The notes under the pieces: generated by a model
What the model was told of the DNA's origin: nothing
What the model saw: the letters and a program-made list of their open reading frames with translations, nothing else
Databases searched by the model: none
In this document: positions 47,167-62,200 of the stretch, in pieces
Layout: each line of letters begins with the position of its first letter
Numbering within the stretch: position 1 is the first letter of the stretch
Program-made: the position numbers and the translations under genes
Assembly (NCBI GenBank): GCA_037892935.1
Contig: JAYXKI010000002.1
Span: 992,001-1,056,000 of the forward strand
DNA length: 64,000 nucleotides
Direction: 5' to 3'
Source: Phlebopus portentosus
Lineage: Eukaryota > Basidiomycota > Agaricomycetes > Boletales > Boletinellaceae

Positions 47167-48967
47167 ATGACTCGTTCGTCTTCTGATGGCGCAGGATTCA
47201 CGGTTCCGCTTTCAAGAGTTCCCAAGATACAACTGATACTTCCTGCTTCCACCGGCCAGAAGGAAAGCAGCGAAGTTCAGCTTCGAAACGCCGATGACTA
47301 GTAAGATCAATTATGTCCATTGAGTTCGTGCTGATTTCTTCGGCAGTGCATACTTGGTTCCATTGAGGTGAGTCGGGATGATTCTCGTTCCCTATTGGCC
47401 ATGAGAACTAATATCAAAATTATCGCAGTGTCGGCGGACAGTCTTTCCAGACGATCTTTGATACAGGCTCCTCTGATCTGGTGCGTGTTTTTACTAACGC
47501 ATGGCCAATTAAGATTTCATTTTAACTATTCAACGCGGCGACGGACAGTGGATTGTCTCTTCGGCATGTACAGATATTGACTGCCAGCGGATCCCGAAGT
47601 ACAATCCCACTGCTTCTCTAACTCCCTCCAATGCTTCTTTCGATCTCAACTATCTGACGGGGAAAGTAACAGGCGCCGTAGCATATGAAGCGGTGTCTTT
47701 TGGACCGTACATGGTCTTCGCGCAAGTTCTTGGTACGACAACTTGTTTCTACCGGAGTTTCTCTGCCTTAATTTCCGGCTCCTTCTAGCTCTGGCCAACA
47801 GCACCGCGAACATGGGGCTGTCCTCTACAGGCGTGAGCGGTGAGTTGAATTCTTGATGTTCTCTGCAATAGATTCATGCTGGGTTCAGGCGTACTTGGAC
47901 TCGCTTTTCCTGAGGAAGCTGCGATATCGAGGATGATTGGTCGTACCTTGCTCGAGAACATTTTCGCTAGCATTAATCCTGAAGACCGCTTCTTCTCATA
48001 CAAACTGGACACAGATGCATTCTCGAGCTCTTTTTCTGTCGGACAAATAGATCCTCGGTACGCCGACCGTGTATCTGATGTCGCTTATTCCCCGGTCTTT
48101 AATTCTAAAGGTGGAGACTATGACTATTGGAAGCTTCCTCTACTGTCGTTGTCCATAAACTCCGTGTCCAAGCCTTTTGCACTTTCCCCATCCAAAGTCC
48201 ATGAATCTGGCTCACCTATTGCGGTTCTTGACTCAGGGACAACACTGATTCTTGGTCCAACTCATGATGTGGACAACTTCTGGACTGTGGCTGGTGGTGC
48301 GCGGAAGAATGAAGATGGAAGATGGCAAGTGCGCTGCGACCATGCGGTAATAGTTGGTTTTCTCTTGGGGAACGACAGCTCGCGGAAGGAAATTACATTG
48401 GATCCGTCGGATGTCAGCTGGATGCCGCCTCGAGTACTGCCCGTTGATGGCTGGTGCTTGGGAGGAATCCAAAGTAATGATCGTGTATGTGCTATCTTCT
48501 ATTCCGCACATGCAGACTCAGAGCGCGCTTCGAAATTTTCAACGCTCACACGATTCTGAACTTACAGGTTTTTTCAGCAGATTGGCTCCTCGGAGATATT
48601 TTTCTGAGGGTGCGTGTATGACTATTTTCTTTATCATACCCTACACGCGACAAATTCATTGATGACCTCTTTTCACAAGAACGCCTATGTTATACACAAT
48701 GCAGCGACTGAGTCCTCGCCTCCCTTGATCGGCCTTCTGGGCACAACGAATGACACTCAGACACATGAGCAATTTGAGATAGTTCGAGGAAATGATTCAT
48801 CTACGTCCTTCGCTCACGCCTCTTTGCCTTACCACAACGCAAGTCCGCCGACGCCCGGAGTGATCTTTGCAGCCACACTGATATCAACCTTTGTCGGAGG
48901 GACCGGGTTTGGAGCACTGTTCCGTGCTCGGCGGGAGAGAAAAAAGAAGCAAAGCAGGTACTACTGA
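47167..48967 (+). CDS. Pepsin-family (A1) aspartic protease with C-terminal membrane anchor
   Basis: Two-lobed aspartic protease. Spliced exons give DDYAYLVPLSVGGQSFQTIF then DTGSSDL (first catalytic Asp) and WIVSSACTDIDCQ. The flap region is LTGKVTGAVAYEAVSFGPYM, then GVLGLAFPEEAAISRM. The second catalytic Asp is in PIAVLDSGTTLILGP. RVFSADWLLGDIFLRNAYVI is the usual C-lobe strand. After an N-glycosylation-rich linker there is a hydrophobic helix (PGVIFAATLISTFVGGTGFG) and a basic tail RARRERKKKQSRYY, so the enzyme is probably anchored with its active site outside. The second motif is DSGT, as in many fungal members. The start at ATG 47167 lacks a clear signal peptide; an upstream exon is likely. 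Confidence 0.86.
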
Positions 48968-49106
48968 CGTGGGGCATACACGCTGGAAGATGATACATGA
49001 TGTAGAGCTGAAAATACAAGTGTCGTACGACTGTAAAAAATACAAACACGAAATATAAATTTTCCAAACCGCCGTTACCGGTCCATAATACGATCTCGCG
49101 AAGATT

Positions 49107-49828
49107 TCACTTCTGGTAATGATTCATATACGTAGGACCGTATCCGGAATGCTGTGGCGGTACTTGTCCTGGGCCAGGAGGTGGACCTCCATACCGGCCC
49201 TGCTGTTGGGGTTGCCCCTGCCAGCCCGGCGCGAAACCCGATTGTGGAACCATCGGCTCCCATCTACAATGTTTCAGTAAAGCACAGAAGCATGACGCTA
49301 GGAAAGAGACTAACCCTTGCTGCAAAGGGACCTGCCACTGGCATATGCTGCAGCACCAGATGTGCTTCGAAGTCATCGGAATGAGCGGAATGAAGCAGAG
49401 CTCAAACCATGTACGAGACTTCGCCCGGAACACGGAGGCTGAAAGACGAATGATAATAAGACACGGGACATCCGAATTGTATTCGTTACACACCATTATT
49501 GCATCTATCAACGAAGTCAATGTTATGCCTCACCAGACGGAATCTTTAAGACATACCTGGGGCAGATCCTGGGAGATTGGTCACCATCCGGCTTGATCTT
49601 CGTAGGACATCCAACTAGTTACAGAGTCAGCACATCCACTTCCGAGCTCATATATCGACCAAAAGCTTCGAAATACGGAAATATCATTCCGAGCGCAGCA
49701 CGCAAGAAGCACCGAAGCACACGGTGAAATAGCAACTCACACAGGATCGGTATGCAAACTACAGGTTCAGTTAGCCTTGACTGCTTTCAATGCCAAAGAA
49801 ACTCACTAAAGAAATCGCAATCACCCAT
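49107..49828 (-). CDS. Small zinc-ribbon protein
   Basis: Conserved fungal zinc-ribbon protein of unknown function. The short first exon MGDCDFF joins through small exons to VGCPTKIKPDGDQSPRICPR, then NASVFRAKSRTWFELCFIPL, IPMTSKHIWCCSICQWQVPL and a Pro/Gly/Gln-rich tail (PQQQGRYGGPPPGPGQVPPQ) ending MNHYQK. The paired CP.KI and CPRC knuckles with CCSIC form the metal site. WFELxFIPLIP followed by KHIW is the family hallmark. It consists of about five tiny exons, so the exact splice choice at the N-terminus (49740-49828) is less sure than the core. Confidence 0.78.
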
Positions 49829-50281
49829 TGTTCACTGTCGTTGAAGATGATGGACTGAGAGAAAGGTGTCGTTGCCGTGCACGCACGACTGGTGCCCGGG
49901 CCAAGCAGGTTGAGCTATCTTAGGCAGTCGGCATCGCACAGCCTACTAGTACTCTCCAAAGAAAGTCATTCCCACGTCATTCCGGCTTGAGCGTCATACT
50001 CGATTACAAACATATAGTTATGTTTAACATTCCAAGTTCAACTTTCAACACGATGCATATAGCTGTAACACTGTGAATAATACAATGGACGCATGCATGC
50101 TTGTTGGAGGTTAAGAAACTCCAGTGTTTCTCGTGGTCCGATGTTTCCGACGGCACCTTTTACTTACTGGACCGTGCGGAAAAACACAAGCACCGTACGT
50201 ACTAACCCGTGAGCAACTCATAAAAACCATTGGTTTTCTTCTCGGTTGACTCGGTGTGTTCGTCCCGCCGTCCTCCACCTC
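49829..50281. other. Divergent intergenic region
   Basis: About 450 bp between the starts of the zinc-ribbon gene (minus) and the transporter (plus). No gene or repeat seen. Confidence 0.45.
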
Positions 50282-52400
50282 ATGGTAAATGCTCACGACA
50301 GATTGGTGCGCGACTGTGACACAGACAAGGAGGCGCTCAGGAGTAGCGCTTTGACCGACAAATCAGCTGCTGACGTCGGCGGGGTTATCACATATGGCCG
50401 AAGAAAGTCATTGGATGAGCAAACGCTCAATGATCCTGAGCAACTAGTCAGAGAAGAGCGTGAGGCTACGAGGGCAGCAATCCAAGAGCCCGAAGGAAAG
50501 GATGAAGATTTCCCGGACGGAGGTTTGCGCGCATGGCTTGTAGTGCTCGGTGTAAGTGATTGTCCTCCGCATTTATGTCTCGGTGCCGTTAACCGCTTGT
50601 ATCCAGGCCACCTGCACGACCATGTCCAGGCGAGTGTGAATTATCGCAAACCAAGTTTTTACAAGATCTGATCGACTCTCGTTCAGCTTTGGCTTTGTTA
50701 ATTCATGGGGTGTATGTCTCAATATTTTGCTATTTATAGAAGCACTTGCTCACCCGATTACCAGGCCTTTCAGTCGTATTACCAACAGAACGTGCTTCAA
50801 AATATGTCGGCTTCGGATATGTGAGCTCATCTTGTTTCAGTGCTTCGTTTGTACTGATTCATTTCCAGAGCTTGGATCGGCTCGATTCAGGTGAATTGCC
50901 CATATAAATCTCTTCCGTTCAAAAGGTCTGACAGGCCACATAGTATTCGTTTACCTTCCTACCTTGCCTTGTTACAGGCCGTTTATTCGATTTGGGACAC
51001 CTCAAGATTCCTTTATTCGTGGCGAGCTGCTTGTTAATTGTCGCGACTATGTTGACTGCACAATGTACAAAATATTGGCACTTCCTATTGTGTCAGGGCT
51101 TCGTCATAGGCGTGAGTCTCGAAATCTATTTCGTAGCTGCTGTCTGCTGATATGTAGGGTGCACTATGGTCATGTAGTTGGCATCCGGCTTCATCTTTGG
51201 ACCGACCCCAGCCGTCATTTCTCATTGGTTCAAGAAGCGGAGAGGTTTTGCGCTAGGTATCATTGCGTGTGGGTCTTCTATTGGCGGCACTATTTTCCCC
51301 ATCGCATTCCATAGATTGGTCGAGCAGATAGGGTGAGCCATATTTACCTCAATATTCTGCTTTTGCTAACGTTCTGGTCAAGGTTTGCATGGACCATGAG
51401 AGTTATGGGATTCATTCTCATCCTTACTCTGACCGTAGCCAACTTGGTAGGTCCTTCTGATGACCGAGCTTAATTTCTTGTTTACGGGGTTTTTTTTTCC
51501 AGACTCTAGCGCGTCGGCTACCTCCAGTAACCGTCTCTGGCGGCGTACTGAACTTGCGAGCTTTCAAGTCCCTCCCATATAGCATCTATACACTTTCTGG
51601 TTTTATAACTTTCCTTGGCCTCTACACAGGTTGATTTACTTGGCCTCCATTTATACCACTTCTGATCGTTTGCTCAGTCCTGACGTATATCGACGTAAGC
51701 GCGACGGCGAATGGTGTTGATAACAGCCTTGCGTTTTATCTTGTCGCCATAGCCAATGCTGCCTCGATGCTAGGACGATTAGCAGCAGGATATTTCGCTG
51801 ATAAAATCGGTGAGTATCCCGAAAACTCTATTTACATATCACGACTCATGTTTGTCAACAGGCGCCATTAATGTCATGGCACCCTTCACGTGTGTTGCTG
51901 GTATTTTGACATACATTTGGCCTTTCGTCTATGGAAAGACAGGCTACATTGTGGTCGCTATTATATACGGGTATATATGGCTCTGGCCTAAGTAGAATAC
52001 TTCTCTGATAAGTATCTTTGTAGCATGTCGTCGGGAGCATATGTCTCCTTGATCACTGCACCTATGATCGCTCTGGGCAAGTTTGCTTCTCTAAAATGTT
52101 AAGCCTCTACTGATTCTGTGGTCATCAGGAGACACTAGTGATGTAGGTCGCAGAACAGGAATGTTCATGTCGGTACTAGCTACAGGTGCTCTGGCAGGGC
52201 CGCCGATTTCTGGTGCGATAAACGTAGCGACCGGCAACTTTATCGCTACGGGGATCTATGCAGGTACATTTACATTGAATGATATTCTGACCCATCAACG
52301 CTCATCTTCATGGTGCTCAGGGACGGCTGTGTTTATTTCAGTCGTTGTAATGTGGTTCGCCCGATGTCTGGTGTTAGGTCGCTTCTGGGGAAAATTCTGA
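50282..52400 (+). CDS. Monocarboxylate-permease-like MFS transporter
   Basis: Twelve-helix major facilitator of the fungal MCH/MCT type. A hydrophilic N-terminus (MVNAHDRLVRDCDTDKEALR) leads to the family signature EDFPDGGLRAWLVVLG. Then, over many exons, FGFVNSWG, AFQSYYQQNVLQNMSASDI, SWIGSIQ, GRLFDLGHLKIPLFVASCLL, FGPTPAVISHWFKKRRGFAL, GIIACGSSIGGTIFPIAFHR, YLVAIANAASMLGRLAAGYF (helix 8 region), ADKIG, AINVMAPFTCVAGILTYIWP and DVGRRTGMFMSVLATGALAG. It ends RCLVLGRFWGKF at 52400. Substrate cannot be read from the sequence: monocarboxylates, riboflavin and others are known for the family. At least eleven introns, some about 50 nt. Confidence 0.88.
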
Positions 52401-52749
52401 CGATACTCAGACGCTGCTGTAAAATTTTCACTTTGATTTTATTTACTGGGAGGGTTGTAGTATAGCATAGACTGATTCTATCCAAATTTATGACGTTCAT
52501 GTTGAATGAGCACTTAGACTTTATCATGACTTCATTGCGCACATGCGGTATACAGTAAGTCCCACGATTACAAACGAAGTAATATTCGGCAAATCCCGGA
52601 TATGCTCTTGAAATCATTGAAGTGTACAAAAATTTTAGGCGCTGACCAGCATCTACATCGATTGACCAACACTATTATAACCACCTTCCTTGTTCAAGCA
52701 CGTTCGACAAAGCTTGTCGACACTTGAACTGACTAGAAGTTGAACATAC
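52401..52749. other. Intergenic region upstream of eIF4A
   Basis: About 350 bp holding the transporter 3' end and the eIF4A promoter. No specific element recognised. Confidence 0.45.
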
Positions 52750-54349
<1,600 letters not shown>

Positions 54350-55394
54350 GCGCAGCACCTCGAATGGAGCAGCGATAGAGCCCTCCATGGAAATGGGATG
54401 GTGGTGCGTGATAATGGAGATGATGATGATGGGGTGATGATTGATGATAAAGATGAAGGCTAACTGTGTGGTCACGCGGTAATAATATTGGAGAGGAGAA
54501 GCAGCGAAGTTGATGTGTAGTGCTACATAGGTATAGGCTGTTGTTTCGTTTCTTTTCTTGTCTTCTATGTCTTTCTTTGAATCTTTCTTTCCTGCTGCTG
54601 TTACTGCCGCTGCCGCTCTGATGCCACGCTTGATACCGTACTGAAAGAGTTCTTGTCCGCACTGTGAGATAAAAGCGGTGTTGTCATGCTATAGTTCCCA
54701 TTGGCAATTGCCTAGGTGCATGTTCATCACACGTTGCAAGTCTTTTGATATCTACATCAGAGGGATGTGATCCCACTGTCTAATCTTCGCTGAGGGCAGT
54801 GCTGTTCTGTGTTGTTGGCAGCCCTGTAGCCCCTCGCTCGCGTCTCTGCTCGGCGCGATCCAGGACCCGTCTGGTGAACATTGACCGTCCGGAGTTGGTC
54901 CAGCCTGAACTAGAGTCAGCACAGACTTGGCCATGTCCACGGATGACCTGCTTTTCCGCCCCGAATGGCCGAGAGAACGGGGAAAAAAAAAGTCCACAAT
55001 CACTGGCAGGCCCATCGCGAACAATGCGACCCTCGCCGTCAAGGCCACACTAGCCACCTATACGTATTGCTGGCTGGCTGGGATTCTGTATGCCCATTCA
55101 TTCATCCTCAGATTCAGAACCCGCAGAAACCGGGCCACCCTTTTCCTGGCTTTAAAAGCCAGCTCCCCCGGCTGGCCTTCTGCCTCTGTACCTACCTTCT
55201 GATCCGGTGTGCGCTAACCGTCCGCCTAACAAGCCCAACACGTCCATCCCTGCTTCAGCGTCCCCATCTCGCCAGTTGCTGTCTCTTGCTTCATCATTTC
55301 GCCCTCTCATCCTCCCCCCTCCATTGCCACCTGTACAGCATCTACACTTCCCATCACACGCCCCGACTCCCGAGGCCTCTCAACTTCTCCAAAC
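54350..55394. other. Intergenic region upstream of the phosphatase
   Basis: About 1 kb with no recognised gene. The last 200 bp before the phosphatase start are C/T-rich, typical of fungal promoters. Frames around 54799-55444 have no motif. Confidence 0.45.
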
Positions 55395-55925
55395 ATGGTA
55401 CGTATTATATGACACATTATGCTCTCTATATGCCAGATCTCTGACGCCTATATGTGATGTTCCCTTTGATGATTACCAAAGCAGCTCACCGAGATCATTC
55501 CCGGACTGTACATGTCAGACCTCTCAGCCGCGGAGAGCGCAAAGACGCACGACTGCTATGGAATCACGCACGTCCTGAGCGTCATGCCAGGGAACGTAAT
55601 ACTGCCTCGAACGAGCCGTCCCAGTCCTCTGACTCTCCAAATACCGATACGAGATACGCCCTTCGAGGAGCTCGCCGGCCATCTCTCGCGTACGAGCGCG
55701 TTCATCAGCGACGCTTTACATAAACGCGGTCGCGTGCTCGTCCACTGCGTACAGGGCATGAGCAGAAGCGCGAGCGTTGTGGCTGCGTATCTCATGGCGA
55801 CCTACGGGTGGTCGGTGCAACAGGCCGTCCAATACGTGCGTGATCGCTGTAGTACCGCCCAGCCCAACTCGGGGTTTCTACTACAATTGCAGGAGTATCA
55901 TGACGCGTTGCGTCAGAAGAGGTGA
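55395..55925 (+). CDS. Dual-specificity protein phosphatase
   Basis: Compact dual-specificity phosphatase. The first coding exon is ATG alone (55395-55397). The intron 55398-55484 ends AAAGCAG, and exon 2 starts LTEIIPGLYMSDLSAAESAK. The product is 147 residues, the size of a bare catalytic domain. Visible: YGITHVLSVMPG, the general-acid region LQIPIRDTPFEELAGHL (Asp), the P-loop VLVHCVQGMSRSASVVAAYL (Cys, Arg) and VRDRCSTAQPNSGFLLQLQE. The last is the classic DUSP ending. There is no extra docking domain, so substrates cannot be inferred. The ATG-only exon keeps the total coding length at a multiple of three (444 nt). Confidence 0.92.
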
Positions 55926-56361
55926 CCATTAGCCCTGAGCCGACACATCGCGTTTCCCCGTTTGGATTTCAACGGCCGCTTCATTTTATCCCTTTGATAT
56001 GATCTGCTGCTTGTTTTCCCTTCTTCTCGTTCTGTCCATCCATATCACATCACATGCTGTCAGGCAGGATTATCATGTAGCGCTCACGAACTCATCTCCG
56101 CTCTGCTGATTTTTTTTTAATTCGCGTTGATTTATCGGATCTTTTTTATTCAAACATCCCTGCCATTACTTCCTTGTACAATACTTCTGCTCCGAGGTCC
56201 ACATGCTCAACTACTTAGATGCGGCGGAAAGAAAGGAAGAAAACAAAACAAAAGTACATAGCTGCCAAATTCCATGCCCGTTCGAGAATTATACAAGACA
56301 GGAAAAATGAAGAAATCTAGGAAAGCGAGGTGGTATACATACAATTACAATATTGATGACA
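55926..56361. other. Convergent 3' region
   Basis: About 435 bp between the phosphatase and the Rab4-like stop codons; T-rich just after the phosphatase. No gene seen. Confidence 0.5.
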
Positions 56362-57308
<947 letters not shown>

Positions 57309-57585
57309 GGTAAGAAAGCTGCACAGATAAAAGAAAAATACAGGGTATAGATGCGTCTAAAGTCGTCAAGATGGTCGTTGAGGCAGAGTTGCGAGTGTGT
57401 CGATGGTCAATAAGTGGACGGTAAGCAATTGGCGCAACTTGAACGACCCAATCGCGCGTGGCGGCTGGGAACGTCGTGTCAATCACGTGAATTTTCCGGG
57501 AAAGTCCGACAGCACAATCGTCGTTTTCGTTCGTAGAGGGAACCAGCACGCATCTTCATCTCCAGTCACTCGCGTCTATCCCACG

Positions 57586-57914
57586 ATGAGCAGCGCTGTT
57601 TGGCGTCAGCATTTCTCGTACGCTCTATCTGCACTTTCTTGCCTTTCTGAAGGGTTTTTGACATATTTTCCGGCGGTTTAATAGCTTCAACAAGTACAGC
57701 CAAATCTGCGCCCGCGCGGTGCGCTCGTCGCTCAAGGAAGCCGAACGAGTTAATGCCGAAAAGCGTGGTCTTTCTGCCCTGCGTTTCCAGAAGTGGGAAG
57801 ACGGAAAAGGCGGAGAACAGGTCTGACTCATTCAATATGGCTTATATGGCCAGATGCTCACTTGGTGAACCTTAGGTCTACCTGGTCCCACCGGACGAAT
57901 CGCCAAAAGCATAA
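57586..57914 (+). CDS. ATP15: ATP synthase F1 subunit epsilon, mitochondrial
   Basis: Tiny central-stalk subunit of mitochondrial ATP synthase. Three exons (57586-57617, 57685-57820, 57876-57914) give a 68-residue protein: MSSAVWRQHFS, then FNKYSQICARAVRSSLKEAE and, after a basic stretch, ALRFQKWEDGKGGEQ and VYLVPPDESPKA. WR..FS.NKYSQICARAVR..LK is the family signature, and the length matches fungal ATP15. It is too short and too split to be found as an uninterrupted frame. It faces COX5 across 386 bp. Confidence 0.92.
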
Positions 57915-58300
57915 AGATATTATAAGTTGCTGGCAATGTAACAAGCGTGCAATTGGGCGAGAAAATGTCATAGACAGAAGTGCTTTGTAACACTCAATTC
58001 ACACCGGGCAAACAGGCATTCCGAACTTCAGTCTATCCAAGATCTCACAATTATCAAGTAATTCTAAGAGTGATAGATGCAGCTAAAATAGTGCTGGAAT
58101 TCAAACGATTGGTCAATGAAAAAACTATTGAATTAGTTCCATGGTCGAGGATTACAGCCAGAGAAATTGGCGAAGTGAGGTAGATTACAGCCTCTTCTGT
58201 GCTGGTTACTCCCGTTTAAAAAAGGATGTCCATCCCGATTGCTCAGTCAGATTGGTTTGATTCGCATATTTTAGACCAGCACCGTTGTTTGAGAGAACAA
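57915..58300. other. Convergent 3' region between ATP15 and COX5
   Basis: 386 bp between two stop codons. A short frame at 57980-58183 has no motif and is not called. Confidence 0.5.
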
Positions 58301-59010
58301 TCACTGGACGAATCCTTTGCCCTTGTAGCCTTCCGATGAGACACCTGTAGTAAACAAATTAGCATTGGTCTTTAGTTTAGTATGCAATTGAAATTTACCA
58401 GAGATGGGGTTCATTTGCTGCTCTTTGGCCCGTTCGTTCATTGCCTCTTGCCATTCTTTCGTCAAAGTCTTTGGCGGAGGGGGAGCTATTTGACGCAAAC
58501 AAAGAAGAAAAACACATAAACACAACCAGCTTTGGAAGAGGCAACCAAGTAACCCGGATGACGCACCGGTTGCACGGATGGCATACGACAAGGTCCCGGC
58601 GACGGACACACCAAACACGACTGCAAGGAATATTTTCAGTGGCTGGCCAGCAGGCGTGACGGGTGTGCGGGGACCATGAGGACCGAAGGCAACGTAGTAA
58701 GCTTGAAATGAAGAGTTAAAACACAGTACGAATACTAGAAAACATAGTATTTACCAGCTCTCTTTTCATCCATGGACAGGTTTTTCCAGTCCTTTTTCTG
58801 CAGTTCGTCAATCTGCTGCTGCACGACGAGTTGCTCGTCAGCGGAAAGCTTTCCCCATTGTGCCTCTACGTTTGACAAGGGTACGACTGGTTCGGATGAT
58901 GGACGCGAGACACTGCCTGGAGACGCAGTAGCAGTAGCCAAGCACCGCCTTGGAAGCACGACGCGTGCGCGAACACGGCTGCGAGCAATCTGGAAAGCAG
59001 CAGAGGACAT
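58301..59010 (-). CDS. COX5: Cytochrome c oxidase subunit 5 (COX IV family)
   Basis: Nuclear-encoded subunit of mitochondrial complex IV. The presequence MSSAAFQIARSRVRARVVLP is Arg-rich. The matrix part has NVEAQWGKLSADEQLVVQQQ and KKDWKNLSMDEKRA. After an intron, AYYVAFGPHGPRTP leads to the single membrane helix FLAVVFGVSVAGTLSYAIRA, then PPPPKTLTKEWQEAMNERAK, EQQMNPISG, and, after another intron, VSSEGYKGKGFVQ before TGA. WKxLsxeEKrA(a)YyvaFGphGpR is the COX IV signature. Length of about 170 residues is normal. Confidence 0.93.
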
Positions 59011-59261
59011 AGCGAGCGACGGTGGTAGGACGGACAACAAGCAAGAGAGATGGCAAGTACGAGCGAGAGATATTTGCGAACTCCCACGCCGACGTCGATA
59101 CCAAAACGGATAATGCCGGGAGAATCGGTTCCAATCGGAGTACGTTAGTTTATCACCTCTATGGATTGTATACAATCACTACCCGTACTCTATGCAACGC
59201 TAACTACTTTTGATGAATTGTAGAACACCCATACATACAGTGATTTATACAGTAATCCTTT

Positions 59262-62200
59262 TCATACCTGACCAGCTCGTGCATATGACCCAGCTATCCG
59301 TCGATAGAACAACAGATACGCGCAGTCCCTCTCTTTCCCAAACACTTCCTCAGTCCGCAAATCAGTCACCAACTCGTCGTCGATTCGGATCCAGCCCTCT
59401 CGGGGCTTTGCGCTTGCGTCCGCATTCCGGTTCGGGTGAAGCACGTCAAGCGTGTAGTGTCCACCTGCAGCAGATGTCCCATGGTGGTATAGCACTGTTT
59501 CATAAAGCACTCCACGTCAGTTCTAGAATCAAGTGAAACACGTCTTTAGGACCCACCCGCGAATAATTTGTACTTGGCTGGATGTGCAGTCCTCCGAACC
59601 GGAGACATCGCACCTTTAACATGGGTCAGAACGGATCAAATTAGACAAATCCAGTTTACCCGCCTGATGGAACCTCAAGTTCAGGGCCGTATGTTACCTG
59701 CTTGTGAACCTTAATCACATCTTTCGCTGAAGTATCATATAAGAACCGTTTGAGATGAAGCACCAGGATAGGTGGAAGAGCGTCCACAAGAACTTGCTGA
59801 GACGCTTCCACAATAGCTCCTCCTTTGGTCACTGACGACATTTGCACCGGTTGGGGATGAGAAATAAATCGGAGTGCGTCCTCGATTGACTCTACCTGCT
59901 CCCGCTGCGAATGGGCCGTCAGAATATGGATATGAAAATCTCTTCACCAATGACCACCAACCTGGATATCCAACTTCAATGACCTCCAGTCCTCAACAAC
60001 TACTGAATCTCGCTGACCAGGTACTCTGAGGGTCGAGCGGAACTTGCCTCCAAATATCCGTGTCATTGGTGAGTCTGCAGATTTTACCTAAGAGACATCA
60101 GTTAAACAGCTCTCTGGCAATGTCAAAAACGTACCGTGCGGGCAACGATGGGCTTATTCTTCCTTCCGACTTCCATCCAATCATCCCCATCCGTCGCATC
60201 ACGATCATGCCTGGCAGGTCTTGACTGAGACCCGTCTTTCAGTGACCTGGACATAGCGAGGAACTCTTCTTCAATCGAGTCCAAGAAGAATCCGAAGAAT
60301 TCCTCCGCGTCTTCCTGCTGACCACCCTTATTTCGTAACGGATTAGACACAGAATTATATGTACTTCGAAATAGCCACATACCCCCATGTTATCGAACCT
60401 GCTTTTCCCCTTCATCGCATCATAAACGTAAGAAGGGATAAAGGAGTCAATGGCAGCGTAGTCTTCATCGTCCTCAGATGAATCTTTTAAGGAGTCCCTA
60501 ACCTTCGGCTTGAACTCTTTCAGGAACTCCACCGTCGCGTCCACCAAAGGTGCATCCTTACCAGCCCATTCTGTCGAAGTAACTCCTGTGCCCTTAAAAT
60601 TCCCAAGCTCCGTGAAAAAGCGGTAGAACGGGGGCGTGTAAATAAGAGTTTGAAGAACCGCATTCGCGAAGCACATATTTCCAGTGTTAATCAATCCACG
60701 AGGTCTAATTTGAGGAGCAGAGCTGCCGCCCGCTGGACCATTACTTAGCAAACGTAATAGTTCAGCCTTCTTTCCACCGGGCCCTGAAGAAACCGGAAGC
60801 GAAGATGGACCAGCTGCCGATCGCGCCGGAATGGAAATGCCCTGGACAGAAGAGGTGGGGAGTTTGGTCTTCGAAGATGAAGCATCCGACCGTAGGAGCG
60901 ACGCCCATGACTTCTTAACAGCCGGAGCCGATCCAGAAGACTCTTCGTTTGTTGTAGGAGGAAGACGGGCAGAAACTGTCGACTTTGGAGATTCGGCACT
61001 GATACTGGGTTCCGTGGGAGCGGGAACAGTCTGAGCTTCATTCTGAGCGAGACTATCTGTTTTCGGAGGAGCAGTCGACACGGATGTGGCCGTCGACAAC
61101 GGAGATCCAGCAACAAAGGCATCGGGTACTGTTGATGTACGCGATTCTGTCTCGGTCGTAGAACAGGATACTTGTTCGGTTTGAGAAGCAACACCATCAG
61201 CAGGTGACTCGTTTCCCGTATCAGTAGCTTCGTGTTCCTTTAATTCAGGCATATCAACGGAGGCTGGCTCTGAAGGAGTAGCCTTTGGATGAATAGGATT
61301 AATGTATTGTTGTGCTCCCTTGAAAATATGACTTGGTGGTCTTGCCTTGGGTGAAATCATAAGTCCGAATGCAGCCGCAGGATTGTCTGGTCGGAACGCT
61401 GAGATCACCCACTCTTGCTGAGGGGCCGGTTCGCTATCAAAAGAAGGTAAGCTAATCGTAGGGCTTGGTGGTGAGTTGGGCAAAGGAAGTGATCGGATCT
61501 CGGCGGCAGGTGAAGAGGATTTTGTAGAAGGAGAGGACGCCGGGAGTTCGGCACGTTGAGGTAAGTCGTCTGCGACTGCAGGAGAGGGAGGAGAGGGATT
61601 TAAAGGGATAGCGGGACTTGGCGCCTCTTTTTGCTGCATGGGCAAAGGTGTCGATGAAACCTGCAAAGGTCGTGGGGAAGAAGGATGCTGAATGTTCCAC
61701 GTCTTCGGCGAGCTCGCAGCACTATCTGCAAGTACCGTCGATGGAGACTTAACGTTTTGATGATTAGAAAACGAGGGTGATGGCTGATGGGTTGGAGGAG
61801 AAAATGGTGCAGGGTAAGGGTGTAGATGTCCTGGAGCGTGAGGGTAAGGGTACATGGGCCCTGGATTTGGTACGGCGGTCGGAGACATGTACGGCGATGA
61901 ATGAGGATTGTACATATGAGTAGGATGTAGTGCGGGGGAAGGAGGTGCTGGAAAGTTGCCTGCATGGTAGCTCGGTCCTGGTCGTCGACCAGGGGGAAGA
62001 CTGTTCTGCGCGTGGCTATATTGACCATGCAGAGGAGGGCCAGTCGTTCCATTTAATCCTAAAGTATATCCAGCGTATGAACCAGCGACTCCGGGAGAAA
62101 AGAAAGGCGTCTGGTGTGTTTGATGGTAATTGGCGTTCGCATGCCGATAGCCTGGATGTCCTCGCCCTCGCCCAGCACCGTAGGGAGGTGGAGGTCGACC

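Noticed and set aside
57980..58183. 67-codon frame between ATP15 and COX5
   Set aside because: No motif and no spliced context; it lies in the convergent 3' region.
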